Notes: generated by a model from the letters alone, not told the origin. A stretch of 18,886 nucleotides of DNA from Euryarchaeota archaeon UBA202 (GCA_002502685.1 DAQA01000039.1:1-18886); one strand, 5' to 3'; shown: positions 6,466 through 15,513, numbered from the stretch's first letter. Numbers and translations are program-made.

Positions 6466-9400
6466 ATGGAAAAAATTCTAACTAAAAAAGTAAATATAAA
6501 AAAAGGACTATGGAAAAAAACACTCTGTTATTTGCTGGTCACGTTATTTGTACTGCCCAGTTTAGTGGTAAACGCAGACGGAAATAAAGATAAACCGGAT
6601 TTGTCAGTTGAGATCATTGGATATTCACCTCAAAATCCTCGTGATGGAGAAACAGTGACAATTTTGGCGAATGTTAAGAATGTAGGTAATTATGATGCTG
6701 GAGATTTTTTTGTTAATTTTAGCTGTGATTCACTCAAAAATATATATGGTACAAAAATATTAAGCCCCCTTTGTAAAGACGCATCTGTCAACATTTCTAT
6801 TAAGTGGCAGGCAACAGCCGGCAATCACACATTGATGATACTTGTGGATTCTAATAACCATGTCGAAGAATTAGACGAAAACAATAATATGGGGGAAATA
6901 GTCATCTATGCAAAAGGGAATAATACATGGGGGACAGAGACTTCTGATGAACAAGACAGTGGATCATACATGGACGGTGCATCTTTTGGAGGAACAGAAA
7001 ACGGGATGGTTATGGTGGGTGGTAGCTGGTTTACTGGATGGAGCTATAGAAAAAATATTACAATCCTCAATTCGAAGGTTGATGGTTCTTCAAGTTTTTC
7101 AAATTATCCAATCCTGATTTATATCGACAATGCAGAAACAGATTTTTGGAATCATTGTAATTCCCCTGAAAATATCATATTCACCCAATCAGACGGTCTA
7201 ACAGAACTTGATAGAGAAATAGAGATATTTGACCATTCTAATGATAAATTATATGCTTTCGTCAGAATACCCTCTCTATCAGCATTGGTGAACACCAGTA
7301 TCTATATCTATTATGACAGCTCCTCACCAACACATGGGGAAACCAATGATTTAGGGACATGGAACACAAACTTTAAGGCAGTATGGCATCTAAACGATGA
7401 TCCAACAGGAGCAATCTATGACAGCACACCAAATGATAACGATGGCTCAGGGAACAATATGGCATCAAATGACCTGATAGACGGAAAAGTAGGTAAAGCT
7501 CTTGATTTCGATGGAACAAATGATTATGCAAATTTTGCAGATTCCTCATCATTGAAACCAACTGAAGTAACACTTCTCTCATGGATTTATCCACGAGAAA
7601 CAGATCCCGATAGTAGATGGTTTGTAGGGAAAGGATGCAAAGATAAGTGGCAAAATCAAGATGCGGTCTCATATGGAGTGGATTGCCGTGATCGCGATGA
7701 TGACAGTAATACCGAGATTCATACCCGACCAGAAAATAATAGCAATCAGCAGACAATGGTTGACTTTGAGATTACCTCTATACACACATGGTATTATGTC
7801 GGTATGACTTACAACAGTTCAAGCGAATTAGTAACGCTTTATGTGGATGGTGACAATAAGGGAAATAAATCACATGGACAAGCATTACGATACAATAATG
7901 CATGGGATTTTACAATAGCTGGCTCTCATGCTGGGACAGGAAGTGGGGTCAACAGATACGAAAATTGCAAAATTGATGAAGTATGGGTATTAAATACAGA
8001 TGTCAGTGACGACTGGATATCCACACAATATAATTTCCAGAATAATCCAGGAAATTGTATCACAATTGGAAATGAAGAGGGAAATAATCTTGATTCAGAC
8101 GGTGACGGATGGACTGATGAGGAAGAAAACAACACTTACTATACAGACCCCTATGATAATGATACTGATAATGATGGTATATTAGACCCACAAGATACAG
8201 ATCCACTCATTGACCTTAAAGTAACACTTAAAATTAAAAGGATTAATGCAAGCCAATACACCTATACATGGCGTGAGGGCGAAAGCTGGAACCGAAGTCA
8301 CAATAGTGAAGGGTGGTCTAAAAGAATACCAATAAATCTATCTGTATCCTCTGGCTCAACACCCCAAGATTACCAGGTGTTAATAAACATATCCCACCAG
8401 GCTGGCATGAATAGTAGTTTTAATGATCTGAGATTCATAAGCTATAATGATAACACCACCGAACTGGACTATTGGATTGAACGTAAAAGTGATGGTGACT
8501 GGGCAAACATCTGGATAGAATTTAGCGATTCTATTGATACAGGGAATAAGACGCGTGCATGGCTCTATTTTGGAAATCCGAATGCAACAAGTGTAAGTAA
8601 TGGTACCCAAACCTTCTTGTTCTTTAATGACTTCACATCTGATTCCTTAACTGGCACAGCTTCGTCAGATCCATTAGAAAAATATGAGGACTTCACTGAA
8701 ATATCTAATATTGCATTTGAAGCACAATCAAAAATATATGCCGTCTCAGGCCATGCAAACACTACCCAATGGTCCTATGCTGACCCTATATATTTAAGGG
8801 ACGACAGCACCAATGATTATGCAATAGGTCGATTTTATAGTAGGTCAACACCAACTGACTACTTCACTGGACTTGGTGTATATGATAATGGTGTAATGCA
8901 GGGTTTTAGTTGGAATGGATATCGTTACACTGACGGTAATTATTACACGATTTCTCTTACGTTTGAGCCTGGAACGGGGTTCAAATATAGAATCTATAAC
9001 TATAGCTCAGATACTGTTTTAAATACTGAAACAGTGTCAACGACAATGGGTTTTTATCCTGATCAATATAGGATAAGAGCCAGAAATAGTGGAACACATG
9101 ATGATGCCTATATCACATATAGTTCATCTGGTGATTATTATGAGATTTCTGGTGATTATAATATGGAAGAGGTAAAAGAACGGATTTACTTCATACTGAT
9201 AAAAAAACTCCATTCCGCAGAGCCAATATACTACATTGGTACAGTTGAGAATTATAGTGAACAAGCCTCTTCTTGGTGGGGAACACCCTGGTATAATGAT
9301 CTCTATAACTCCCAGGCATCGGATGGATATTACACAAGACAACAGGATCAGAGCGGTATTGGGGATTGGGCAGAATGGGATTTCTATGTTGAGAAGTCTG

Positions 9401-12072
9401 GTGTTTATTATATTTGGATGAGAAGTCATCGAAACGAGAGTACAACTTCTAATATGTCTCTTCTTTGGGATGGCGACCCGATATACGATAGAGGATCTGA
9501 TTTTGGAGAAGGATTTGAAATATGTTGGTTCCAGAATACGACGGATGAATGGAAATGGTCATGGTATGGTTTAGTAGAGGTAAGTGATTCTGAATCTAAC
9601 TCGGAACATACCTTAAAAATTGAAAATGGTTTAGAGGCAGGATACCCTGATGACACACGACCCGGTGAGCCAGAGAATTATATGGAGGTGGATAATATTT
9701 TAATTACGAATGACCCATACTGTGTACCATTTGGTAAAGGTACTGAAAGCTCTACTGATTATACTATATCGGCAGATAACCAAGGATTTGATACCAACAG
9801 TAAACCAGATTTTTACATAAAAACATCCATTAATGGAACTACAAATCAGAGTAAAACATGGTGGAATACGTCAAATGTTCTTGAAGATTGGACTGCAATT
9901 GTGGATGTCCCGGATAATGTGATAGAAATCCCCATAATCATAGAGCTATGGGATAATGACACCGATGAAAGAGAGAGCGACCAACTCTGCGATATCAGTA
10001 TTAATGATGATATAAATGATGATAAAAAATGTGAGATAACCTACAATTTGAGAAACGGTACCTGGTTTGGAGATGACCATATAATTGACACAGATTTCAT
10101 AGGTCGTACATGTGGAGAGGTAGATGGAGAATGGGAATACAATGCAAACTTATGGTTTGAAATAAAACAAAATGACTATGATAATGATTATATAACTTAC
10201 TGGCAGGAGGTACTAGGCCCATATGATGGTAGTATCTCTCCAAAAGTCAAAAATGACCGGTACGCAGTAATGGTTGCGGGCGGTGCATCCTGTAAACTAA
10301 CACAAACAAGTAATATCGGTAATACCACTAGTTCACCTTGGTTTGGAACATATTTCCTCTATGATGGCTATGAAAATACTTCGTATAATTGGTCCAATTA
10401 CACTTTTTATGTCGACCTTTGGACTAATGATCTTGATCTTGACGGATACAACGAAGACATTGGTGCCATGTTTAGGTATCAAGATGAAAATAATTACTAT
10501 TGGTTAAGATGGGAACAAAATGGCGTTAATGATAAAATGTATCTTTGGAAACTCGTCAATGGAGTTAAAAATACTGTGGCAGGCCCAATAAATGTTAATT
10601 TGAAGAAAGCGACATGGTACACTATGAGAATAAACTTATCTGGAACCAATATTAAGGTTTTTACTCTTGAAAATGGAAATGGGACCACTTGGACCCAAGT
10701 CTTTAATGTAACTGATAATTCATTTTCATCTGGTAGCATTGCCCTATTTATTTGGAAGAACAGCAATGCACGTTTTGATGACATTTTGGCCGAACATAAC
10801 GGAGACATTTTGCTTTCTGAAGGATTTGATTATGGAAAAACATATGGATGGACCATTGTGGACGATGTTCCAGGGGAATCATCGGATTGGGATCTAACTG
10901 AACGTAGTATTGATCAGGAGGAATTTTACCAAGGGCCCGATTTTGTTTATCGGGTTCTTCGCATAGCATCACATTATGATGAAGGTAATATTCATTATTT
11001 AAGTGCCTCCAAATGGAGAGATGCGGATGGTGAAGGAATAAATGATGTCGATTGTTTGAGTACAAAATGGAACATTAAATATGAAATAGAAGAATGGCTC
11101 AACCAAACGTCTGACAGTAATGATCTTAATCTAATATACATCTTTGATCATGGGTATTATTCCGGAGGTAAAAGTAACTTCAGAATAGATACTGATAGAG
11201 ATGGAAGCTGTTACACTCCATTGTCGGGTGATATAATCTGGGATTCGGATATCGATAATTGGTTACCCTACTATGGTGATAATGGGATAAATCGATTAAC
11301 TTTCATAATAGAAGCCTGCTACATAGGTCATTTTGTCGATCAATTAAGCAAAGCTGATGAAGATAGAATAATTATTGTGACATCTGAATATGATAATATA
11401 GCCGAACCAGAAACTGGCCAGGATTGGGGTGCATTCCATTTCCCATTATTCAAAAAGATGGCATCTGGCGAAGTGGATTTTGCAACTGCGTTCAATAATG
11501 CAGACTATCATGTCGATCAAGAGAATTTTTTCAGTATATGGATTCCTGTTTTTTATGGAGATTCACCTTCTCAAAATGGAAAACTGGATGACAATGGTGA
11601 TGGAACCGGTAGTGACTACAATATACCGAATAATAGCGAGTGGCATGATGTTTACGAAGGATCCTATGCAGACAGCCAATGGGTTGAAAAAACGATAACT
11701 GGCAAGTGCCATGTCACAAAAGCAAGAGTTAGATTCTACGTTAACCGCTGGCCTTTGTACCCAGTAATAACAGATTTTTATGAATTTGATTTCTATAATG
11801 GATCTTGGATTTCACCAACAGGGCATAACGATCCTGAAGACGCCTGGGACAACGAAACACGTGCATATGATGATAATACTACTACAAACGCAAGTTGTAT
11901 AAGGGAAGAATCAGGATGGGACTGGACACCGTTTATTGAGCTCACGTTAGAGGAACCACTTGAATGTGAAAAAATACGTTTTTATGCATGGTATAATGCA
12001 CTTCATTGCAACAAGATAGATGTAGATGTTTACTATTCCGATGGTTACTTAGCTGGTAGAACAGGTCTCTAA
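6466..12072 (+). CDS. Giant secreted multidomain protein with C13 (legumain-like) peptidase core
   Basis: This is a 1,868-aa exported protein. The ATG at 6466 is chosen because GGAG sits eight bases before it and a signal peptide follows (residues 1-37); the in-frame ATG at 6391 lies within the promoter element. Domains: CARDB 42-150; DUF2341 188-304; LamG 305-535; thrombospondin-3-like Ca-binding repeats 543-585; second DUF2341 614-725; a concanavalin-like region to about 900; a CBM-like module about 930-1090; a C2-like domain about 1106-1230; a clan CD peptidase about 1262-1670; and a C-terminal discoidin-like module. Catalytic candidates are H1562 in IYIFDHGYY and C1618 in FIIEACYIGHF. KNDRYAVMVAGG (1262-1273) looks like the first peptidase strand, separated from the rest by an inserted LamG-like domain (about 1275-1484). 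Likely role: cell-surface or extracellular peptidase binding polysaccharide. No C-terminal anchor is seen; the last module appears cut short. Confidence 0.85.
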   Translation: MEKILTKKVNIKKGLWKKTLCYLLVTLFVLPSLVVNADGNKDKPDLSVEIIGYSPQNPRDGETVTILANVKNVGNYDAGDFFVNFSCDSLKNIYGTKILSPLCKDASVNISIKWQATAGNHTLMILVDSNNHVEELDENNNMGEIVIYAKGNNTWGTETSDEQDSGSYMDGASFGGTENGMVMVGGSWFTGWSYRKNITILNSKVDGSSSFSNYPILIYIDNAETDFWNHCNSPENIIFTQSDGLTELDREIEIFDHSNDKLYAFVRIPSLSALVNTSIYIYYDSSSPTHGETNDLGTWNTNFKAVWHLNDDPTGAIYDSTPNDNDGSGNNMASNDLIDGKVGKALDFDGTNDYANFADSSSLKPTEVTLLSWIYPRETDPDSRWFVGKGCKDKWQNQDAVSYGVDCRDRDDDSNTEIHTRPENNSNQQTMVDFEITSIHTWYYVGMTYNSSSELVTLYVDGDNKGNKSHGQALRYNNAWDFTIAGSHAGTGSGVNRYENCKIDEVWVLNTDVSDDWISTQYNFQNNPGNCITIGNEEGNNLDSDGDGWTDEEENNTYYTDPYDNDTDNDGILDPQDTDPLIDLKVTLKIKRINASQYTYTWREGESWNRSHNSEGWSKRIPINLSVSSGSTPQDYQVLINISHQAGMNSSFNDLRFISYNDNTTELDYWIERKSDGDWANIWIEFSDSIDTGNKTRAWLYFGNPNATSVSNGTQTFLFFNDFTSDSLTGTASSDPLEKYEDFTEISNIAFEAQSKIYAVSGHANTTQWSYADPIYLRDDSTNDYAIGRFYSRSTPTDYFTGLGVYDNGVMQGFSWNGYRYTDGNYYTISLTFEPGTGFKYRIYNYSSDTVLNTETVSTTMGFYPDQYRIRARNSGTHDDAYITYSSSGDYYEISGDYNMEEVKERIYFILIKKLHSAEPIYYIGTVENYSEQASSWWGTPWYNDLYNSQASDGYYTRQQDQSGIGDWAEWDFYVEKSGVYYIWMRSHRNESTTSNMSLLWDGDPIYDRGSDFGEGFEICWFQNTTDEWKWSWYGLVEVSDSESNSEHTLKIENGLEAGYPDDTRPGEPENYMEVDNILITNDPYCVPFGKGTESSTDYTISADNQGFDTNSKPDFYIKTSINGTTNQSKTWWNTSNVLEDWTAIVDVPDNVIEIPIIIELWDNDTDERESDQLCDISINDDINDDKKCEITYNLRNGTWFGDDHIIDTDFIGRTCGEVDGEWEYNANLWFEIKQNDYDNDYITYWQEVLGPYDGSISPKVKNDRYAVMVAGGASCKLTQTSNIGNTTSSPWFGTYFLYDGYENTSYNWSNYTFYVDLWTNDLDLDGYNEDIGAMFRYQDENNYYWLRWEQNGVNDKMYLWKLVNGVKNTVAGPINVNLKKATWYTMRINLSGTNIKVFTLENGNGTTWTQVFNVTDNSFSSGSIALFIWKNSNARFDDILAEHNGDILLSEGFDYGKTYGWTIVDDVPGESSDWDLTERSIDQEEFYQGPDFVYRVLRIASHYDEGNIHYLSASKWRDADGEGINDVDCLSTKWNIKYEIEEWLNQTSDSNDLNLIYIFDHGYYSGGKSNFRIDTDRDGSCYTPLSGDIIWDSDIDNWLPYYGDNGINRLTFIIEACYIGHFVDQLSKADEDRIIIVTSEYDNIAEPETGQDWGAFHFPLFKKMASGEVDFATAFNNADYHVDQENFFSIWIPVFYGDSPSQNGKLDDNGDGTGSDYNIPNNSEWHDVYEGSYADSQWVEKTITGKCHVTKARVRFYVNRWPLYPVITDFYEFDFYNGSWISPTGHNDPEDAWDNETRAYDDNTTTNASCIREESGWDWTPFIELTLEEPLECEKIRFYAWYNALHCNKIDVDVYYSDGYLAGRTGL

Positions 12073-12079
12073 TTCCTCT

Positions 12080-12103
12080 CTTTCTTTTTTATTTTTTTAT
12101 TTA
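12080..12103 (+). terminator. T-rich terminator after giant peptidase gene
   Basis: A nearly pure T tract (T6, T7 and shorter runs) begins eight bases after the TAA, the usual archaeal termination signal. Confidence 0.5.
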
Positions 12104-12132
12104 CATAAAAAATCGTAAAAGAACTACGCAGA

Positions 12133-12142
12133 AAAATATATA
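12133..12142 (+). promoter_or_regulatory. Probable TATA box of NosD-like gene
   Basis: AAAATATATA lies about 40-49 bases before ATG 12182. A second candidate, ATATTTAAAC at 12159-12168, would start transcription at or after that ATG and favour a later start (12218 or 12230). The two cannot be told apart by eye. Confidence 0.35.
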
Positions 12143-12181
12143 GGTTTAGGAAAGAAACATATTTAAACACTGACTGTGGTT

Positions 12182-13474
12182 ATGAAATCAAACAATACTA
12201 AACAAATAAGAAAAAAAATGGAAATAAAGATGTTGAAAAAAAATATGGTTATTGGGATGGTAATATCATTAATTGTAATGTATTTCATACCAACCGATTT
12301 TGCTGGTGGCAAAAATTTCAAGAACACAATCTATGTTGATGATGACGGAGGAGCAGATTATACCAAAATAAATGATGCTATTAATAATGCAAGTGATGGA
12401 GATACAATCTATGTGTACAGTGGAATCTACTATGAAAATATCAAGGTATATAAATCAGTAAAATTGATTGGAGAAAACAGAAATACAACAATTATTGATA
12501 GCCAAGGTAGCGGTGATGTCATAAACATTACTGCTAATCAGGTGACTTTAAGTAGTTTCACTATCCAAAACACTGATACAAATCACCATATAGGCCAACA
12601 AGGAATATATGTAAAATCGCATTACAATATAATCACTAATAATAAGATTATAGACAACTGGTCACACGGTATTTTCCTGTACAGAGCATCAAATAATATC
12701 ATTTCAAATAATATTATTACCCATAACAAGCATTACGGAATATATCTACAACAACAATCAAACAAAAATCAGCTATTAGAAAACGAGGTATCTTACAATA
12801 TTGGGCATGGAATCCATATCTCTGACTATTCAAAGGATAACACCATCTCTGGGAATATTATCACCGAAAATACTGGTTCTGGAATCCGGCTTCACTATGC
12901 TATCACCAGTACTAGTATACATGGAAATTCCATAAAAAACAACCATAAGCAAGGTATCTACATGGATGCCGGGTCAGATAATAATAACATCTCTAACAAT
13001 ATTATAGAGGATAACAAAGGAATGGGCATTTTATTGGATTTATGGTGTAACAATAATGTGATTTCCGGAAATATCATTGCTAATAACAATCGAGAATACT
13101 ATAATGATATTGGTGGTATAGGGATAGGAAGTTCTTCTAATAATATTATTTCTGGAAATGATATCAGAGACAATAAAAGGGAAAGCATATATATCTACAA
13201 AGCCACAAACAATGTAGTAATGAAAAATAATATCATGGGTGATCAAAATGATGCATCTTTTGAGTTTATCGCGGAAGGTACTCTTAAAAATTTATCATCA
13301 AAGATTAGAGATTCATTTACAAACAAATTTATTAGAAATTATTGGGGAAGAATTAGACTAATGCCGAAACCTATAACGGGTAAAATATTATGGGATTGGC
13401 ATCCTTCCTATGCACCACTAGAAATTTCTCCTTGGATAGTTTTTGACTGGCATCCAGCATTTAAGCCTTACTAA
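12182..13474 (+). CDS. NosD-like secreted parallel beta-helix protein
   Basis: This is a 430-aa exported protein with a basic N-terminus and hydrophobic signal (about residues 18-37). It then has YVDDDGGADYTKINDAINNA...GDTIYVYSGIYYENI, the opening of archaeal right-handed beta-helix (NosD/CASH-type) proteins. Residues about 95-340 are a ladder of 22-24-residue turns with N-xI-x-xNxI asparagine stacks (NNIISNN, NTISGNIITEN, NNNISNNII). The tail has NYWGRIRLMPKPITGK and ends FDWHPAFKPY, a conserved closing motif; here a DWHP motif occurs twice (DWHPSYAP and DWHPAFKP). Such folds bind or cleave polysaccharide or serve as surface scaffolds; no catalytic residue is evident. A GTG at 12176 and ATGs at 12182, 12218 and 12230 are all possible starts. 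Probably expressed separately from the upstream giant gene, given the T tract between them. Confidence 0.8.
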   Translation: MKSNNTKQIRKKMEIKMLKKNMVIGMVISLIVMYFIPTDFAGGKNFKNTIYVDDDGGADYTKINDAINNASDGDTIYVYSGIYYENIKVYKSVKLIGENRNTTIIDSQGSGDVINITANQVTLSSFTIQNTDTNHHIGQQGIYVKSHYNIITNNKIIDNWSHGIFLYRASNNIISNNIITHNKHYGIYLQQQSNKNQLLENEVSYNIGHGIHISDYSKDNTISGNIITENTGSGIRLHYAITSTSIHGNSIKNNHKQGIYMDAGSDNNNISNNIIEDNKGMGILLDLWCNNNVISGNIIANNNREYYNDIGGIGIGSSSNNIISGNDIRDNKRESIYIYKATNNVVMKNNIMGDQNDASFEFIAEGTLKNLSSKIRDSFTNKFIRNYWGRIRLMPKPITGKILWDWHPSYAPLEISPWIVFDWHPAFKPY

Positions 13475-13513
13475 CAATTTTGCAGACTTGACAGAACCAT
13501 TATCAGGATAATC

Positions 13514-13521
13514 TTTTTATA
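13514..13521 (+). promoter_or_regulatory. TATA box left over before HTH pseudogene
   Basis: TTTTTATA is centred about 25 bases before the ATG at 13543, a leaderless arrangement retained although the gene is broken. Confidence 0.35.
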
Positions 13522-13542
13522 CCTCCTACAAAGATATTAGTG

Positions 13543-14033
13543 ATGGGCACAAAAATATCGCAGGAACTCATAAGATAATTAGAGAAAAAGTACGGAATGG
13601 GAAAACCAAGATAGATGTATCACGTGAAACAGGAATCCCATATTGGATAATAAAGGAACACACCAAAGATATCTAATTTAGACCAGGAAACAAAACAATT
13701 GGAACACACACCTTCCGGCTCCTCAATGAAATACTGGAAAAAGAATATACCCTCTTAGCCAATGGAGGATCTATTCGATATAGGGCACTGAAGAAACATT
13801 TCCCCTTGATTTAGAAGGTTCATGCCAAGGGTATGTCCATTGCTTTTCTCCCAGATAAAAAGGAGGATGCAGTACGGTTTTTTCTCCAAAACATGAAATA
13901 CACTATCATGAGTTTCCAGGAATTAAAGAGTATCACCCGACTTTTTTGTGTCGATTTAGCCAGCGGTGAAAAACGGAAGATTCTCAGGAAACCAAAACAG
14001 GTAGACGAATCCACAATCCAAACAGATACCTAG
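13543..14033 (+). pseudogene. Broken helix-turn-helix gene
   Basis: Reading through damage gives one continuous protein: MGTKISQEL, then IIREKVRNGKTKIDVSRETG with GIPYWIIKEHTKDI (a resolvase-like HTH), FRLLNEILEKEYTLL, a RYRALKKHF segment, and IAFLPDKKEDAVRFFLQNM through FCVDLASGEKRKILRKPK to the stop at 14031-14033. It is disrupted by a one-base deletion near 13574-13580, an in-frame TAA at 13674-13676 and a TAG at 13812-13814. The flanking protein is coherent on both sides of each lesion, so this is decay rather than misreading. The type resembles archaeal HTH proteins of about 150-170 aa often seen near mobile genes (from memory). The last 200 bases could still be translated as a fragment. 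Confidence 0.6.
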
Positions 14034-14343
14034 ATTTCTAACCAAGATGCTTTTACCACATGGGTGGTAAAAGTAGCTGTATCTGCATTGAATCTAATAA
14101 TAACACTGCAATTCGTGATGTTTTGGCCCAGGGTTTCAGCTGTCCACGTGTTTACAATGGGTATGGTTATCAGGTCCAGCCTTGATAAAGAATAAAGGTA
14201 GGATTTACTGAGGAATCCATTTCATTGGAGATGGGATTTGATGCATTCACATTTCTTAAATTTGTATTGTCATTAAAGGCAATAATACTCATAAATAAAA
14301 GACATATTGCAATACGGGGGGTGAAGATTTTCCTTTGTTTCAT
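14030..14343 (-). pseudogene. Frameshifted and truncated secreted-protein gene
   Basis: From ATG 14343, after a good GGAGG five bases upstream, the frame encodes a signal peptide (MKQRKIFTPRIAICLLFMSI) and continues to FILYQGW, where it stops at 14170. Moving one frame at about 14174-14175 restores LITIPIVNTWTAETLGQNI, then TNCSVIIRFNADTATF and THVVKASW, ending at 14030-14032. QGWNLITIP is a common motif in secreted archaeal proteins, so a single lost A in an Asn codon explains the shift. The domain is also cut off at its C-terminal side, where the broken HTH gene begins in the opposite orientation. The 61-aa N-terminal piece could still be made and exported. Confidence 0.6.
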
Positions 14344-14391
14344 TCTTGCCTCCACACATAACTAATACACCAACACCAATAAAAATTTTTA

Positions 14392-14594
14392 TTAAGCAAT
14401 ATCAGGATAACAGGGATTCACTAAGGGAAATACATCTACACCACAGAAGAAAATATGGGGTCTATTCCATAACCCATCTTCCTCATTGGCAAACGGATGC
14501 CACATTTGGTAATTACTCCAATAATTCAAACTGAATAAAACATTATGTCCCAGAGTAAATACAGAGACTGCCTGAATTGAATTATCAATAAAAA
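14392..14594 (-). pseudogene. C-terminal remnant of a NosD-like beta-helix gene
   Basis: On the minus strand, between an in-frame stop at 14599-14601 and the TAA at 14392-14394, a start-less frame reads DNSIQAVSVFTLGHNVLFSL, NYWSNY, ANEEDGLWNRPHIFF and GVDVFPLVNP. NYWSNY followed by a (D/E)...P(Y/H)I block and PLVNP is the typical end of NosD-like parallel beta-helix proteins. No start or N-terminal part remains, because the winged-helix gene abuts its upstream side. It is probably a fragment left by rearrangement within the cargo. Confidence 0.5.
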
Positions 14595-14804
14595 TTATTT
14601 ATTTATCCTATACATTTTTGCTTTTCCTATCTCTCGTGTTTTTACTATTTTTCCTTCTGCCTCTAACACAAGGATGTATTTGCTTACTGTTTCTCTGGAA
14701 ATATTGGTTTTGTCCGCAATTTCTTGGATTGATAGATCTATGGGAAATTCTTTCTTTATTGCATTAAGAATTATCAATTTTTTATCAGTCTTAATACTTG
14801 GCAT
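14595..14804 (-). CDS. Small winged helix-turn-helix transcriptional regulator
   Basis: This is a 69-aa protein with one winged-HTH domain: helices at residues 6-20 and 25-33 (SIQEIADKT), a recognition helix at 36-49 (SRETVSKYILVLEAEG) and a wing (KIVKTREIGKAKMYRI). It matches small archaeal MarR/ArsR-type or phage-like regulators. A longer frame from ATG 14849 would translate through the TATA box and operator, so ATG 14804 is preferred; it lies about 27 bases from the symmetric TATA box centre, which implies a leaderless mRNA. It is divergent from the exonuclease gene, and an ATAC-AAA-GTAT palindrome overlaps its start. Likely role: autoregulator and repressor of the neighbouring operon (inference). 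Confidence 0.75.
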   Translation of the reverse strand: MPSIKTDKKLIILNAIKKEFPIDLSIQEIADKTNISRETVSKYILVLEAEGKIVKTREIGKAKMYRINK

Positions 14805-14862
14805 TAATACAAAGTATCGAAACGAAATATTTAAATATTCCTCCTGCATTAATACTTTGTAT
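14801..14862. promoter_or_regulatory. Divergent promoter with paired operator-like sites
   Basis: A fully symmetric TATA region, AATATTTAAATATT (14824-14837), can serve both directions. On each side lies a copy of GCATTAATAC-www-GTAT (14801-14817 with AAA, 14846-14862 with TTT), 45 bp apart, each with a palindromic core ATAC-www-GTAT. The left copy covers the ATG of the winged-helix gene and the right copy covers the ATG of the exonuclease gene, so bound protein would block both starts. A further half-like CTTAATACTTGG lies at 14790-14801. Confidence 0.65.
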
Positions 14863-15487
14863 GGATACTAAGCAACAATATAGAAAATGCGTTTTGGATA
14901 TCGAAGCAGAAGCTCTATTACCTACAGAAGGAAGAATCATTTGCATTGGACTTATGGAAATAGACAATGGTGTAATACATATATTCTTTGACCAATCCGA
15001 AAGAATTATGGTACAAAGATTTATAAGATACTTTAATTATGGAAATTTTGGAGAAATCATTGGTTACAATATCCTCTATGACATCAGGTACATTTTTGGA
15101 AAATGTTTGAAATATAATATTTCAGTAGGGGGATTTTACTCAGCCCACTACAATGATCTAATGATGATTTTGAAATCAGTCAAAAATATCTATTGTTTCA
15201 ATAAACCTGGTACACTAAATCAATGGTCAAGCTATCTTTTTGGAGAAGGGAAAAAATTGGTAAATTCATCTGTACCATTGTTATATAAACAAGGAAGAAT
15301 CAATGAGATAATACAATACAACAAGAAAGATTTGCAATTAACATACAAACTTTGGGAAAGAATAAACAAAATTATAGGGTCAAAGAGACAAGAACAGAAC
15401 AAAAATTATGATAAATATGATTATATAAGAAATATTGAAAATAATTCTTATATGTCAATAATAAATACAAAACATAATAAAACTTAA
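14861..15487 (+). CDS. DEDDy-type 3'-5' exonuclease (RNase H-like fold)
   Basis: This is a 208-aa predicted nuclease. ExoI motif: CVLDIEAE (D13, E15). ExoII region: IIGYNILYDIRYI (N70, D74). ExoIII motif: YNKKDLQLTYKL, a Y-x3-D (Y153, D157). This set matches the DEDDy superfamily, close to YprB/RNase_H_2 and PolB exonuclease domains. A further Asp lies in HYNDLMMIL (D99). There is no polymerase domain, so it is a stand-alone exonuclease. ATG 14861 is chosen because it sits about 30 bases after the symmetric TATA centre; the longer frame from 14798 would translate the promoter. Its likely operon partner is the 166-aa gene 26 bases downstream. The coding region is very AT-rich (16 of 60 G+C at 15061-15120). 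Confidence 0.75.
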   Translation: MDTKQQYRKCVLDIEAEALLPTEGRIICIGLMEIDNGVIHIFFDQSERIMVQRFIRYFNYGNFGEIIGYNILYDIRYIFGKCLKYNISVGGFYSAHYNDLMMILKSVKNIYCFNKPGTLNQWSSYLFGEGKKLVNSSVPLLYKQGRINEIIQYNKKDLQLTYKLWERINKIIGSKRQEQNKNYDKYDYIRNIENNSYMSIINTKHNKT

Positions 15488-15513
15488 AAACACATAATAC
15501 ATTATAGAAAAAC

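Noticed and set aside
14050..14073. Perfect 10-bp hairpin CTTTTACCAC-atgg-GTGGTAAAAG, terminator-like
   Set aside because: No T run follows on either strand, and the bases are explained as codons (TFTTHVVK) of the frameshifted secreted-protein pseudogene on the minus strand.
14060..14185. 41-codon plus-strand frame MGGKSSCICIESNNNT...
   Set aside because: It is antisense to the decayed secreted-protein gene, whose motifs match a known protein type; the plus frame has no ribosome binding site.
14805..14849. Longer winged-helix protein starting at 14849
   Set aside because: The extra codons are the TATA palindrome and operator; ATG 14804 fits a leaderless start.
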